Part shown: piece by piece, positions 1 to 15,000 of the stretch
Position numbering within the stretch: the stretch's first letter is position 1
Layout: each line of letters starts with the position of its first letter
Assembly (NCBI GenBank): GCA_031255715.1
Contig: JAIRRZ010000031.1
Span: 1-39,782, forward strand
DNA length: 39,782 nt
From: Puniceicoccales bacterium
GTDB taxonomy: Bacteria; Verrucomicrobiota; Verrucomicrobiia; Opitutales; LL51
Reading direction: 5' to 3'
The notes under the pieces: generated by a model
Told to the model about the DNA's origin: nothing
Databases searched by the model: none
The model's input: only the letters and a program-made list of their open reading frames with translations
Program-made: the position numbers and the translations under genes

Positions 1-3000
1 CTATTGGACATTGTTTCCTTCCATTGATCAAATTTGTCTTTGGGAATGCTTTGGGCATGGGTATGCATATCTTGGCATACTACGCTTAGATTTTCGATAA
101 TATTTGAGCAGGTGAAATAGTCATCCATGGAATGAAATTCTCCCCGTGCTTGTTCTAAGGCTATTCTAGCATTTTTCAAATAGCCGTTTTCTTTACGTAG
201 GGTTTCGATTGAATTTAATTCTTCAACATTTAATGCACTTTCGACCGTTGCCTCCGTGAGGATTGTATTTAATGCTTCTACGGCTTTCTTGATTATTGTC
301 ATCATGTTTTCCATTTGATCTGCTGAATTGATTTCCACATTTTTAAGGAGCAATTCTTCATCATTGGCAACGGCACTCGGTAACTGAAATTCAAATTTGA
401 TGTTTTTAAATAAATCCAACTGTTTAAGTAATTCTTTGCGACTTTTTGAGTTAAGCCGCCAATCATAGTGAAATTTTTCAATTTTAATAAACCAATCCTC
501 GAAAATTTTGACATTTCTTGAAATTACAATGGATGCAAGTGCTCCATCTAAATTATTTAAATTTTCGATTAACTTGCTATACATTTTTTTCGTTGACTCG
601 GGTAATACTGCATTGGGTGTAAATTGTTCTTTGCTGTCGAGCTTGCCGAGATTAGCTTCTGTGACAAGTGTTTTAAAATTTCCAATATAAGCGCGGGTTG
701 TCATTGCATTGTAGCCTCTTTTTTGTTCTTCCGTTAGCGCATTATATTGCTGTAATAGATTTTCTAATTGCTGTTGTGTTGCCGTGAGGTCATCGACAAG
801 CGCAGCCGTTACCGTTGTCTGGTTATCGAAGTCTGATTTTAGGATTTGAATTTGTCCCAAAATGGTATTCGCGTTGGCGATCCGCTCGTTTTCTCCACTT
901 TGGGAGCTGGGCAAGATATATTTGACATTGTTGTTCTCGTCGAGTCTGATGTATTTTAGCATTGTCCTTTGAGCCTCTGTTTCAGTATCTGATTCATTTT
1001 CTACCGTTACTAAGGACCAACTCGTATTGTCATCGGGTGCCGCTTCGGTGGAATCGTCTAGATTTTCTTTCTTGGCCTTGCTTACGGGCGGCCATGCATT
1101 TGAACTGAGATGGTCGCTACCGTTTATGTATTCTTGTAAATTGATTTTAATATATTGGGCGGCGTAGTCGACGACGGCGTTATACCATTTTACAAGGGCG
1201 AGGGCAATTAATTGGTCAATGCTAGAGGGGCGTACTCGGAAAATATCAATTTTTTCTTTTAATTCATTTAAAATTTGAGTAATTTTATGGAAACCATTTT
1301 TGCCGATTCGGTTTGTTAAATTTTCCAACTCCGACGATTGATTTTTGATATAGGTTTCGAAGGAATCTTCGCCGGTATGCTTGAGGTTATCGAGGACGAT
1401 TTTAGCGGATTCCCAGGCCATAGTTGTGATCGTATCCTGGGGAGGAGCTACGAAATCGAAGGGTTTTTCGATCGGTGTTAGGGCGGTGACCTTCGTTATT
1501 GAAGCATTATTTTCAGTGATTATCTGTTTAGGTAGTAGTGTGATATCTTCGGTTGTTCCGGTGGCCTTTGGTATACATTTTGAAGGAAAAAGTTGCAATT
1601 GAAGGATGGGATATTCGCAAATTTTATCGAATAGGTCTGCAAAAAATTTCTTGGGCTGCGCAAGAGTTCCCCAGTTTCCTTTTTTACTTTTTGCGAATGC
1701 TTCTTCCGTCATATTTGTTTTTGTTCTATCGCTATCGAAATTCACGTTCGTGGCGAGGCGGTAACATTCTTTTAGGAGTCGCATGTGCGTATCGGGATTA
1801 ACTGTCCAGCCGCTAAAGAGGATTTGCAATTGGATCATCTTTTGAGAGACCGTTATCCGAGAATCGTCCGGTGATTTCAAGGTTGCATTATAACTGCTAG
1901 AATTTTTCCAAATGGAATAGAGGCTGCCATTGACTTTATATTTATCGACGTAGTGGTAAATTTTATTGAGTATGAAATCATCGCCATTGCGGCCATCTTC
2001 CTTGCGGTCATCTTCTTTGTTATTATCGCCATTGCCGTTGAAATTAATTGTTCCATCCGTATTGGTATCGATAAGTTTGTAATAGCTTGGATTAACTTGG
2101 TCTATTGATCCGGGTTTGGTCATCAAATTTTTTACGGCACTGATCATACCTTGATGTTCGACAGGGTCGGAGCGCCAATTTTTGTATCCACTTTCGAGGA
2201 CATTCATTTCTGCAAAGAGTCTTTTAGCCTGGGTCTGATATCTAGCGGAATTTGCTGCATCTTTGGCTGCAGTAACACAATTCTGGAAGTCTTCAAGTGC
2301 CTTAATTAATCCATTGCTAATGGGACCGAATCCATTGCTAATGGGACTGTTAATTTCAGCCGGCGGGTTCAGGTGCTCTAAAGCCTGTATGAGTACGGGA
2401 ATAAGTTCCGTGGCGGTAATTTCAACAGTCTCAGCCTTTGCTTCCCGCTCACTCGATGGGGCTGTTTCGTACTTTTCGATGGCACTGATAAAATCTGCAA
2501 ATTTATTAGTCTCAGGTTTTAAATAGAGCATAACCTTTAAGGCTGCGTTAATATCATCTACACTATAGTGATAAGTGTTACCATTCCAAGCACTAAAATC
2601 ACAAGTTTCTGGAGTACCTTCAATTTCAGGCAATACACTTTCCTCGGAAAGGCCCTTTACACTAAAGGATTCCAATGCCGTGATCACATCCTTCCATTTG
2701 CCTTCTTGTATTAGTTTGATAACCGTATTGAGTGCCTCCGTACATTCTACAACCGATGGACCACCTGTTGCTTCTGTATTGGTTCCGCTCTCGTTTTGCC
2801 CGTAAGCTCTTGCAATTGCCCTGTACCCGTTTTTCAATTTATTAAAACGTTCCACGGCCACATTGCACCATTTTGCTATCGTGTGTGCTGCATGTTCGGC
2901 TCCTCCTCCTGCAAGTTTGCTAGCATTGCCTATCTTCCCGCTAGTGTTAAGTACCTTAGGAGCATCGTCTCTACCTATGTCTGATTCTCCTTTTCCTCCT

Positions 3001-6000
3001 CGCATACTAACATATTGAATGGAATGCCAGTCATTATGCGCGCTACCTCGTGTGCAGTCATTAAACGAATATCCGCCATCACCGCCACCAGGGCCATCAT
3101 GTCTAACCCAAAGACCTATTGTGTTATTAACATCGACTCCTATCGTCCAACCATAATCTTCTTCAAGAGAAAGTGAAGAAAAAGAATGTGAATTATTACC
3201 CACTATCCATTTAAAAACATCCCATGCCCTCGCAGTGAAGTAAGCTTGACCACCAGCTTCAAATCGATGTCCGTTAATGGACGAAGGACAAAATTCATTA
3301 TAAAGAGATAATTGGCCGCTGTCATTTAAATACCGTGGTTCACGCTGATTATAATACGTATTTCCTATCCAGCTTTCGAGATAGTCTATTTTACCGTAAA
3401 CCGAATTGTAATATGTCCCTGTCAGAAAATAAGGATTGTCATTTTTTATTTGATTTCTCGACGAATCGAAGGCATTATCAATTTCCTTTTTAAACTGCAT
3501 AAGGGCATCTCTCTTTGCATCCTCTAGGTTAAAAACAGCACCCGCTTTAACCGCTTCATAGGGTCGATTCATGAACTCTTCGGATCTTAAGGCAGCCAGA
3601 GAAAATTTTGATTTGAAGAGCATCTTATCACTCAAATAACTCGCCAAATTCCCTGCTTGTACCTGCTCCTTGTCCTTCGGAGGATCATCGTCCGTCTGCG
3701 GCCAACCCTCTGGAATATCACTCGCACGCGATGCCAGGCTCGTTACTATAGGCTCCGTCGCATTCGTTATCGTATCGTACTGGTGCAAATCAATTTCCGT
3801 AAGTCCCGTCGCATCGCGAAACTGCACCTTGGTCATTTCTTGAGGCTCGTAGGCCGATACCGGTTGCTCTCCCAATTTCGGCGTTTTCTGCTGTATTAAT
3901 TCCATTAATCCTGGATCATTGATCTTCTTCGCATCGAAAAAACAAAGACTGTTCTTTGCCATGTAAATCGGTACCTCCATGTTTTTCATCACCTGCTCCA
4001 TATACAAATACATATGGTCGTCATTCGGTAACTTCTCCTTCGTTAATTTCCATAAATATCCATCGACTTTTTCATTTTTTACCTCATCCTTGTAGCGGAA
4101 TAAATGCTGAAATCCATCGTGGCGTACCACATCCTTGAACAGTATTCCATCCGTGGTCCAGGCTTTCGCATCAGTCTCCCCCATTGCCGCTATCCAATTG
4201 CATTTTAAAGCTTGATCATCCCAGCTATCCGATTCGTATCCTTCCAAATTCACAACACATTTTTCCACACGCCCTACAATATTGTTGTAGCGCAGTAAAA
4301 ATTCCTTCTGAATATCCGTGTTCAAATAGTCATAGAGATGCAATACGTGTGTCCCATCGGATAACCTTGCAAATTGTATCGAAATTTTATTCTCCATATG
4401 CTCAAAGGTTTCCTCATCATCGTAAAATAAAATCTCATTCCCAATTTGCCCATAGTTATTGTAAATATATTCCGCTATGGCCGTTTTACCATAAATTTCT
4501 ACCTGCGCTTCAATAATTTTAATCTTCTCTGCAGTTATTTCCTTCAATTTGTTAATGATCATCATTAGGTGTTCCTTTAGCGCTGCCATCTCTGCGGATA
4601 CGATTCTCTTCTCCGCATCTTCCCAATCCCAGCTCAATTTCAAGCGCTCCAATGCATCGACCATCTCCTCGAATTGCTTGTAACACTGATCGTAAACATT
4701 GCTATTAGTATCCTGAATTAACTTTGCCAATCGGCTTACCGTAATCGATAAATCTCCACCAAAAAATTCCTTGTGTGTTACCGAATTTCCCAAGTAATCA
4801 TTCAACGTCGTATTTATGGATGCCAAACGCTGATCAAAAATGTTTTGTTCCTCCGATGATACCCTATAGTTCACTAACTCATCTCGCACTTCCCGATAGT
4901 AATCTACCCAAGTATTATCCTTGCTGATCCCGCTGCGTTTCGTGTATTCATCGAAAATTTCTGCCAAAGTACTACCGCCATCGGACTTATATTCCGGATT
5001 ATTCTGCAAGGCAATAATCCGCAATTCATCATTTAGATTATATTTTGAAACATCGGCCGCAAAGCTATCGAGATTCTGATTAATATTTGATAAATATTGG
5101 GTAAGCCCCTCCTCAACCTTTTCATATAATTTCTTGGTATTGATGTCGGTATTGTCAATTTTACTAGCTATTTTTTCGACAGTACCTTTAAACGATTTAA
5201 CATAAATATCCGATGTTACTCCCGGCAAATTACCTTCTGCCATCATAACCAAATCCTTTACGGGAACATACTCCAGTTGCTTTCCCTTTACCAGTGTTTT
5301 AGACTGATCATAATAGTGGCCATCGGAACCCTTAAGCTTCACCTGATTAGCGGTACAATACTGATCATCCTGCTTATTTGCAAAATCTCCTTCGTATTTG
5401 TAATACAATCTATCGAGTCCATAAGTGTTATCAATTTCTCCCAAACCAACATAGTCAAATCGTGTGCCATAAACGTATAATGCCCCAGTAGTAATGCTCG
5501 ATACGGAATAAACATTCTCCGTTGCACTTTTTGTGTAAAATACATCGCGCAATTGAATGAAATTGGGACTATTTTTCACACTATTCCAAGGGAAATATCC
5601 CGTCGTTTCCGCTCGAACATAGTTACCATTATTGCTAAGACCATAGAGCGCAGCGTTCCCATCAATGGTCATCTTTTTAGCCTGATCGAAATAACCACTG
5701 CCATCCCTTTCTGTTACCTGATGACATGCAATGGTACCGCTACTGTCCAATTTATATAAATCAACTAGATTATTGACAGTAATTTGTTTTTCATAGGCCT
5801 CGACAAAAAAGGATTGAATTCTTCCCGATATTCCTGAATTGTTAGCAACAATGTTATCCCGTTTGATGTATTGATTATTGACCATAATGCGATCTCCCAG
5901 ATTACTCGCCGTCGCATAGATCGGATGCTGTGGATAAGGGATGTCTTTCGCACTAGCTTTAAATGTATAGGATCCCGTAAGGAGCCTATTTGTGTTTCCA

Positions 6001-9000
6001 ACACATAGCTGCGAAGAATCTTCTCTTTTCGTTACATAGAATTTTCCATCATTTCCTTTTACAAAACGACCCTCATCAACTTTAGGTGTGTTATCGTCCA
6101 TATGGACAAACTCATAGAAATTGAAAAGATCATCCTTGGTAATGGGTGTATTGGTACTCTCCCCTTTCTTGGAAAAGGCAAACCCATGGAACTTACAGGC
6201 AGTACCATCTATAAATATTTTTAAATTTTTAGCCTCAGAGTAAGCGTTATCCGATCCCTTCAGAAATATTTCCGTATCATCCGCCGTCGCCAATGTACTT
6301 TGTTTTTGTTCTTTGAGAGTATAGATTCCAAAAGACCCATCAGCGGAATTATAGTCAGTTATTTTTATTGCCTTCGAAGCATCGTAATACTCAATCTCAC
6401 TCTCTCCAAGATTCGCTGGAACAAGATAGGGGGACATATAAACGCCATTACTGCTTCGTAGTGCTAAAATGTCTCCATCAAATTTCTGAAGTTTACCATT
6501 TTTTTTGACAACAAGTTGCCAATCTTCCATGCAGTAATACTTTGCCCCTGCCTTAAGAGCCGTTTCTTTTCTCGATGCTTCAGTTTTTTGCAAATTTTCA
6601 TACCATGATTTATAATTAAAATCCTTCGAATTAGATTGTTTTTCAATTTTATTTTTGAACCATAAACCGGAACGCAATTTAGTTTCATTTTCTAAAATGG
6701 GAGCAACGGTTATTTTTGAAGTCTCTGAGAATTCCAAGTAAATCGGAATATTGGGATCATTTTGATCCAGAGCTCTGTACATTTTGGAGGAAGCTTCCTT
6801 ATTTTGATAACATACTTTTAGGGTGATATCATCGGAGGTCTTATCATAGTATATATTCTCCAAGTAAATGTAATTTCCCGTAGAACTTTCCAAAACCGTA
6901 TACTGTTCCGAGGGCTTGGGGGCTTTAACGAGCGTTCCATCGTTAGCAATCGCATAAATATTACTTTGTCCCGTAGCATCATAGGCATCACCTATATCCT
7001 TATTCGTCCAAACTCTTACATCTTTTAGTTCGTGTAAGCTTCCCGTATTATCTTCAACGCAAACCGTTTCCGGTTTATAAAAATTTTTATCTTTTACCGA
7101 AACGGAATAGTTATCGTTGGGACAAACGATAATTCCGGAATCTTGTAAGGCAATCGATGCAATTTTTTTCTTGAGAACAGTTTTATTATTTCTGTCTTTG
7201 ATGGAAACATAAACATTATTTTCGCTTATACTGGTAATAAGATCCGTATCAAGATTATCCGTGTTGGTGACAGACTTCAACTTCACATAGCGCCGATCGG
7301 TATCGCTGACTTTGATATTCTTATCGTCTGAAGGAGAAATGTAGTTGCTGCCCTTAATGAGAAGGTTTCCATCTGTGGTTTCGATATTACCTGTGTCGAC
7401 TTTTTTAACGAGTACATATTTTCCTCCATAGAGCACATATTCTTGTATTTTATCATCCAAGGTCTCTAAATCAAGTATGCCCTTTTCGCCATTTACAATA
7501 AAACCTATTCCCGTATCTAATCCTAGATTATAGTCGGCATAAAGCTTATCCGAAAACGGATAATATATACCATTCTTACCTAGAACATATGTTCCATTTG
7601 CATTTTTTACAGGTGTTACAAATGATTTCAATTCCGAAGCATTGCTAATACTAGCGCGAATTAAACTATTGTTATCTTCAATGAATAAATCGTTGAATGG
7701 GGTTTCTTCTAAATTGTAAAGTTGCCAATTATTAATTTTTAATAAATTATTTGAATCATCCGTAAATTTTGTGCCATTAAAACTCATTGTACCTCCCGAT
7801 GTTTTGATCTTTGTGGCACTCAATGGATAATATCCTCCATCATTCGCTTGTATGTAAAAATTACTTAAATTACTTGAATCACTTGAATCACCCTGAATCG
7901 TGCTCTCTGTTTTATCCATATGATGTATATCGCTACTAATTTCGAGAAACTTTCCATTGGTAAAGATATAATCACCCAATAGAGCTCCTTCTTTTGCTTT
8001 TTCATACTTTGATTCCGGATGGGGCACATACAAGTATTCCTTGAATAAGGGATCTGAAGCATCCGATTGATAAACATACCTTCGATCTGGAAATTCAATG
8101 CGATAGGTTTTTTCATCATTGCTTTCACTTCGGGTAAAATAAAATTCATGCATATTGCCTATCTTGCGATGTTCTTTCGTAATATCGGAATAAACGAACA
8201 CATCGTCATCATCTTGAGTGAAGTTTTGCAAATTTGCAACTTGGTTGGCTGGAACAAATTGACTAAACTCTACGGGAGTGACTAAATTTTCATCATCCTG
8301 AGCAACGTAACGTTCATCCACACCCCATTGATACAATTTTATTCCAAAGAATTTTTTCCCATTTTGCGTTGAACGATAGTATAAAACCGTATTGGACCCC
8401 TTCTCTCCATCAATGACATCGCCATTCTCAAGGACATACATCGTACTATCATTATTTCCCTTTGCTTCCAAATTTTCACCAACTACCTTGTAGTAGGTTC
8501 CCGGAGTGGTATTGTCATCATTTGCGTCGGTTGTTTCCGCTGGTTTGTAAACGTAGCGCGTGTAAACATCATCCGCCTTATAATACTGCCCTTCATCGCC
8601 ATAAATGAAATAATCCTTATCATTGGCAGGTCTCCCATTCATATTAGGCAATTCGGCTTCGGGAACTTCCGCATACCCTCTTTTCGTTGCCTTATAATAA
8701 ATAACCTCTTCCCGTGGAATGTTTACATATTTTACATTTCCTCTGTCGTATACTTTGTACTTGAGTGGATATTTTGAAATAGCATAATATTGCCCATTTT
8801 CGCCGAGTGCCCACTCTGGGGATGTGTTGTTTTTGTCGGAAATGGCTACAAATTTATTGTCCTCACGCTTGTAAAGTTGATGGGGCGTTAGGATGCGAAT
8901 ATGCTCTTCGGGAGATAGTTGAATAAAAGCGACATCATTTTCAGCGAGTTCAAAATAGGTGCCATTACCGTTGATGTATTGCACATGTTGATCCACGTCG

Positions 9001-12000
9001 AATTGGATGTAATCATTTTTCTCACTTTGCAGACGGTACAACCAACCCGTATCCTCATTAGTTTTATAAAACTTACCTTCGTTACTGTAATAAATTACTG
9101 AGTCAATTATTTTCAAATCACCTAAATAACTTTTAATCTTTGCGAAAAGCGCAGAAATGTTCTCCTTGCCATTAGCATTGTCCCCACATGTGAAATAATT
9201 TCCGAAACCTATATCATTTGTGATCTGTTCATATGCCTTTTGTACCGCTTGCAATTGGTTGTCCGTATTATTCCAATCGGGATATTTTTTCTGTAAAAAT
9301 ATCATGAAGCATCCCATATTGAAAGCACGGAACATGTCCTTAATCGTATCATGTGCGCTTGCTGTACGATCGAGCAATGATTTTAGGGCCGCATATATTT
9401 TAGTTTGTTTGTAGTCACTAGCGGTAGCGTTTTCAGAACTTAGTTCTTCCAGTCCCTCCTTAATACTGCCTGTCCCATTAGCCGTTAGAGCAGAACGTAT
9501 GATATTGTATAGATCCTTTAGCTCTTTATACGCTTGGATTGCCGATGTAGCAGCCGCTCCAGTTGGTTGAACTTCTAGGAGTTTTTCAGGAATTTCACCT
9601 ATACTATCTAATGCTAAAATGGCCTCTGATATTTCATTTGGACTATTATTTTGCTTGTTGAGGATATTCCAAAGCAACTTACTTAAAGTTTTAAACTCTG
9701 TATTTACCTGGTCGAATGCTGAAAAATTGACAATTGCTCTGTCGTTAATCTCGTTGCTAAATGTGGTAATGTTTATCAATAGATTGTTATTTTTAAGAGT
9801 ATTCGAACTTAGATTGGCAAAATGGTTTAGTAGCGTTTCATTGGTCCCATAGCCGAAAATAAGACTTTTGATAATCTCACTAATTGGTTTTACTATGTGA
9901 GATTTTGGTTCCTGACCTTCAGGAAGAAATTTTCCTTTGTATTGAGCAAGCAAATTTTGTTGTTCACTACTATCTTTGTAATCATAAATTCGCGAAAGCA
10001 TGGCGATGTAGTATTGTGGTTGAGCGTCGATAAATGCTGTTTTAAGGTCCGTAACCATTTTCATAAATAGCTCATTGGATTGTGGAATATGACCTGAAGC
10101 ATCCTTTGAAAGCGTGTCTAGGGTGTCTATAACCGTGTCAAAGGCCGCATTTACATTATCTGCTAAATTTTGCAAATTGTCATTCTTCGCTTGGTGAAAC
10201 GTTCGCCATGCGTTATTTAGGTCGTCAATTGCCTTATTGACTGAATCCTGAACCGTATTTGCTGCCGCCAATTTTTTGAATTTTGAAATCAATTCAATTG
10301 CAGTGTCTTGTATTTCCTCGTGTAAAAATTTATCTAGCGAAACATCTGCAATCATTTTTATATTTTGCATGTCGTTGAGGGGGAACTGATTATCGAAATT
10401 GGAAATCACACTAAAAACTTCTTTCAAGCTAAGAATACAATTATCTACGGACGATGAATATTTATTAAAAATTCCTGATACATTTACAAATTGATTTTTA
10501 CTCCCATCCGTTAAAGACTTTTCAATAAAATTCAAATTAACATCCCCTACCTGTTGGCCTTCGTTATACTGTGTACAAATAGTTGTCGCCAAATCGCCGC
10601 CGATAGTATTTCCAGGAGGATTATTACATTGGATATAGATTTTATGCAATAGTGTCTTGAGCGGTTCGGTATCTTGAAGGTATATTTCGGCAAGATTGTT
10701 AGAAGTTTCAAGTTGTTCCCAATGGCCAAACATTGAACGTAGTTTCACAATATCTTCCGGAGCGAATAATCCATTTTCATTTTTTATATCGATTTTTGCA
10801 CCGATAATTCCCAGATATAATACCGTCACAAAACGGTGTAAACTTTCAATGAGATATTCAATGTAGTTGTTATGTGCCTTTGCTTGGGCCTCTGAAATTT
10901 GTTGGCCATTGAGTAACCAAATATTTTGGCTTCCTCCAGTAGCCAAATAATTTCTCAGTTGCGCCGCTCGGTCTAAAATTTCTGTTCGCAATTGTTCATA
11001 TGCGAGGAAACAAATTTCCAAATAGCACGATTTTAGGGTGGCTTGGGTTTCTTTGTTTTGTATTTCCTTGAAAGCATATTCAAAAATAGCCGCCACATCG
11101 CTAGTTTTTAACAAATTTTCTAGGGCAGATTTTGGGGCAATACAAGCTTCTTGTGCATCAGTTATTTCTTGTGAAGTATAGTAGCCGGAATTTGCTTTCT
11201 TTTGTTCGTAATTCTCATAGACTCTGAGATAGTTACTAATTTCCGTTGGAATATTGCTGTTAGTATTGGTAATGCTTCCGCTCCAGCATGCATTACTTTT
11301 AAAAAAATTGACAATACTATTGTAAGCCGTTATCAGCGTATTAACACTATTCTGTTCCTGCATTGTGGTTGCGGAAAGCTGAGATGGGGTCAATAATGAA
11401 ATGATTTGATTCAAATAATCGAAAGTCTTCGTTGAATCAGGATCAGTTTTAAGCATTGCATCCGTGAGTTTCTGAAGAGCATCTGTAAATGCGTTTCCTG
11501 ACAGGATGATGATGTCTTGCGCCACTTTCATTTCGTAAAAATCCCTGATTTTCGGAATTATTGTATCGTAAATGCCATGAAGCGAATTGTCCAATTTTTC
11601 ACCTTTAATAAGATCGTCAACAAATTGTATTTGTTTTCGCAAAAGAGCTTCACATTTTACTTCATCCGATTCACTGAGTAGTTCCAACACAGTTTCTAAA
11701 ACATTGTACGCTGCATTTTGTGAGAAAATATCTATGCCATTGCCTTCTTCGCTGTTGAATAAAAATTGCTTCAGTTGTGTTTTTTCGGTTTTATCCAGAT
11801 GCTGGTTATCATCGCCCCATTGCTTTTGAATAGCTTTAAGTAACAGGAGTTTTTCAACTTCGACACTCAATGGCATAAAATTCGACATGCTTTGGTTGAT
11901 AGATCTGTTAGAAATTTCTTCCGTGGAGTTAAACTTGCCTAACTTGTCATTTAATTGGTTACGATAGGTGTTTAATTGCTCAATATTCGGTTGGCTTGAA

Positions 12001-15000
12001 ATATCCGCAAAAATTTCAGATAATGTCTGTTGACATTGTTTGATATGGTTTTGCAATGCTTGCAATTGTCTAATAATATTACGCGCAATATTCAGGCAAT
12101 GTTTAGTGACAATTTTACTGCCCATTTCTTTTTCTATCTCATTCAATCTGTCTTCCCATTTATAATCTACAAATTCCTTTAGTTTGGATTCCCCATCGCT
12201 AAACATGGGTGTGACGCTAAAAATATCTTTAAAGTTTGTAAAGGCATCAGCAATTGCCTGCATAATAGTTCCATCAGATCCTAAAATTCCCGTACTTAGG
12301 GCTAGGAAATCATCAATTACACTTAGAAGGTTATGCGGCTGCATTTTGGGAAAGATTTTATTGACGCCTACCATTTGCTTGATCGCATCTTTTATAGTTT
12401 GTAAATTCAAGTCATTGCCCCTTACCAAGCACAAACTTTTTAAAATTTGCATACGCAAACTATCCCTTATTTTTCCAATTTGGTTTTCTAGTTTATTCTT
12501 CTTTTCGTCATTATAAGTCTTTTGGTATTGATCCATTTGACCCTCGGTAAGGGATATGCCTGCAGGGAAGATCCTTTTAATTGCTGAGATTTGGTCCCAA
12601 CTCATACCAATTTCTTCAAGTTGCTCAATGCTAATTAGCGGTTCGGTTACTTCTCCAGGTTGCTCACTGTTAATTGTTTTCCATTCCAGACCTAGCAATG
12701 TTCGTTGATTCTTGTTGATCATTAGCAGTTCCGGTATTTCGTTTTCCGGTGTTTTGCTTTTCAATATGGTTTTGAGCGTTTTAAAGTCTGCGTCACTAAT
12801 AGCTAAATCTTCTTTGGTTATAATTGCGTTAAGTTGTTCTTCTTCATCATTATTATTCGGTTTGCTATTCAATGCTTGTCTAAGTAATTTTATTAGTTCT
12901 TTATCCAGGCTTAATAACTGAAATTGTTCCGTGCTAACGGTTGACAATTGTGACGTTTCTTTTTTGAATATTTTTCCAATATTCTCAATATCATACTGAT
13001 CTTTGATCGTTAATGTTTCCGCTAATATATTTTTAAGCACCGCAACTTGAGCTGGTATTAGATTGAGTACTTTATCCTCATCGCTAATGGATGAGGATAG
13101 ATTGGCTAATATTTTCGCCACAGTGTTTTTCGATATGGTTCTAAGTACTTCGATTATGTTATTATCCAACTTGATCACTTGCCATTGTTCTGAGCTAATC
13201 TTTATTTTGTTGCCTTGTTCCTTTACTCCCAATACCTCCTTAAGCTCTTCGATTTGTGCAACAGTCAGCTCACTACGTTGCACATCGGTGGTGGGTGATT
13301 GTGACGCTGCTATGGCTGCAAGTTTCTCAATTAACTGTGGAGTCAAGTTGAGTACCTTCCGTTGATCTTCGCTAATTATCACGCTGCTTCCCAATGTGGT
13401 TTCTACTCCAGGGAGCGACTTAAGATCCGCATCGGTGATGATGAATGGCGCATCGTTATCTTTTTTTTCTTGTACTATCGCGTGAAGTCTAACGCCTTGC
13501 GTTGAATTACTTTTGTAATAGTCGAGTATTTTCCATTGGTCTTCGCTAATTATCACGCTGCTTCCCAATGTGGTTTTAAGTTTGGTGATAGCATCCTCAT
13601 CGAAAAACTTTTCCTTAAGATCCGCATCGGTAATGATGAGTGGCGCGCCTTTGGCTTTTTTTTCTTTTACTATGCGTTGGAGATCAGTGGCTGACTTTGA
13701 ATTCGTATAATAATACTCAAGTATTTGCCATTGGTTTTCCACCATTTGGTTTCCAAATAAGTCTTTAAGCGTATTGATTGCAGTCTCATCCAGGCGGTCA
13801 ACTGTCTCAAAATCTGCAGCGTCAAAGGTATATAATGGCGCACCTTTTTCTTTTACTATGCTGTAAAAAATACTGCTTTTCTCTGGATTATTTTTGCAAT
13901 AGTTGAGTACCTTCCGTTGATCTTCGCTAATTATCACGCTGCTTCCCAATTTGGTTTCGTCTTTAAGTTCGTTGATTTTGGCCTCCTTATTATCCGGAGC
14001 GACTACTCCAGTGAGAAGCGGCTCAAGTTCCGCATCGGTAATGATGAATGGCGCGTTATCTTTTTTTTCTTGTTTTTCTTGTACTATCGCGTGAAGACTA
14101 GCGCCTTGCGTTGAATTACTGTTGTAATAGTCGAGTATTTTCCATTGGTCTTCGCTAATTATCACGCTGCTTTTCAATTCGGTTTTAAGTTGGGTGATAG
14201 CATTCGCATCGGAAAACTTTTCCTTAAGTTCCGCATCGGTAATGATCAATTGCTTTGCAGCTTTTTCTGCAGCTTTTTCTGCAGCTTCTGTTGCAGCTCT
14301 GATATCCAATGCGGTTTTACGTTGGTTGAATTGATCATCATCCAGGATCAATATTTTCCGTTGCTCTGCACTAAATTCAAATGGAAGATTTATTTCATTT
14401 TTCCATTCGGTTATTGTACTTTTCAATGCGTTTATAACTGTTTTGATTTGCTCAACATTCAGGTTCAATATTCTATTCTGTCCTTCGCTAAAGACTAATG
14501 GTTTTGTTGTTTCTTTTTCCAATGTGGTTTGGATTGCCACGATTTGTTCCTTAAGTTTTTCGATATTTTTTATGTCCAAGTTAAGGATTTTACATTGTTC
14601 CTTATCAATGGACAACGAACCATCATCCTTTACTCCCAATGCATTTCTAATGGATTGGATTGTTTCGTTTTTACTCACGCCCGCTGCCGCAAATTGCGCA
14701 TCGCTAATGGTTTGCGGTTTTGTTTTTTCTTCTTCCAATGCGGCTTCCAATGCGGCTCGAAGTTCTGGGAGATGAGAGTTGTTGCTATCCGAACTCAAAT
14801 CAGCTATCCATTTAATTATCCTCGCATGGTCTTCGAAAATCGTTATTTGGTCTTCGTCGATTTCAAAACCCAATACGTCTTTAAGTTCGTTGATTTTGGC
14901 CTCCTTACTTTCCTGAGTGTCTTCAGGGAAAAGCGACTCAAGTTTCGCATTGGTAATGATGTATGGCTGCTGATCTAATATGGTATTGAGCTCTTTGATT

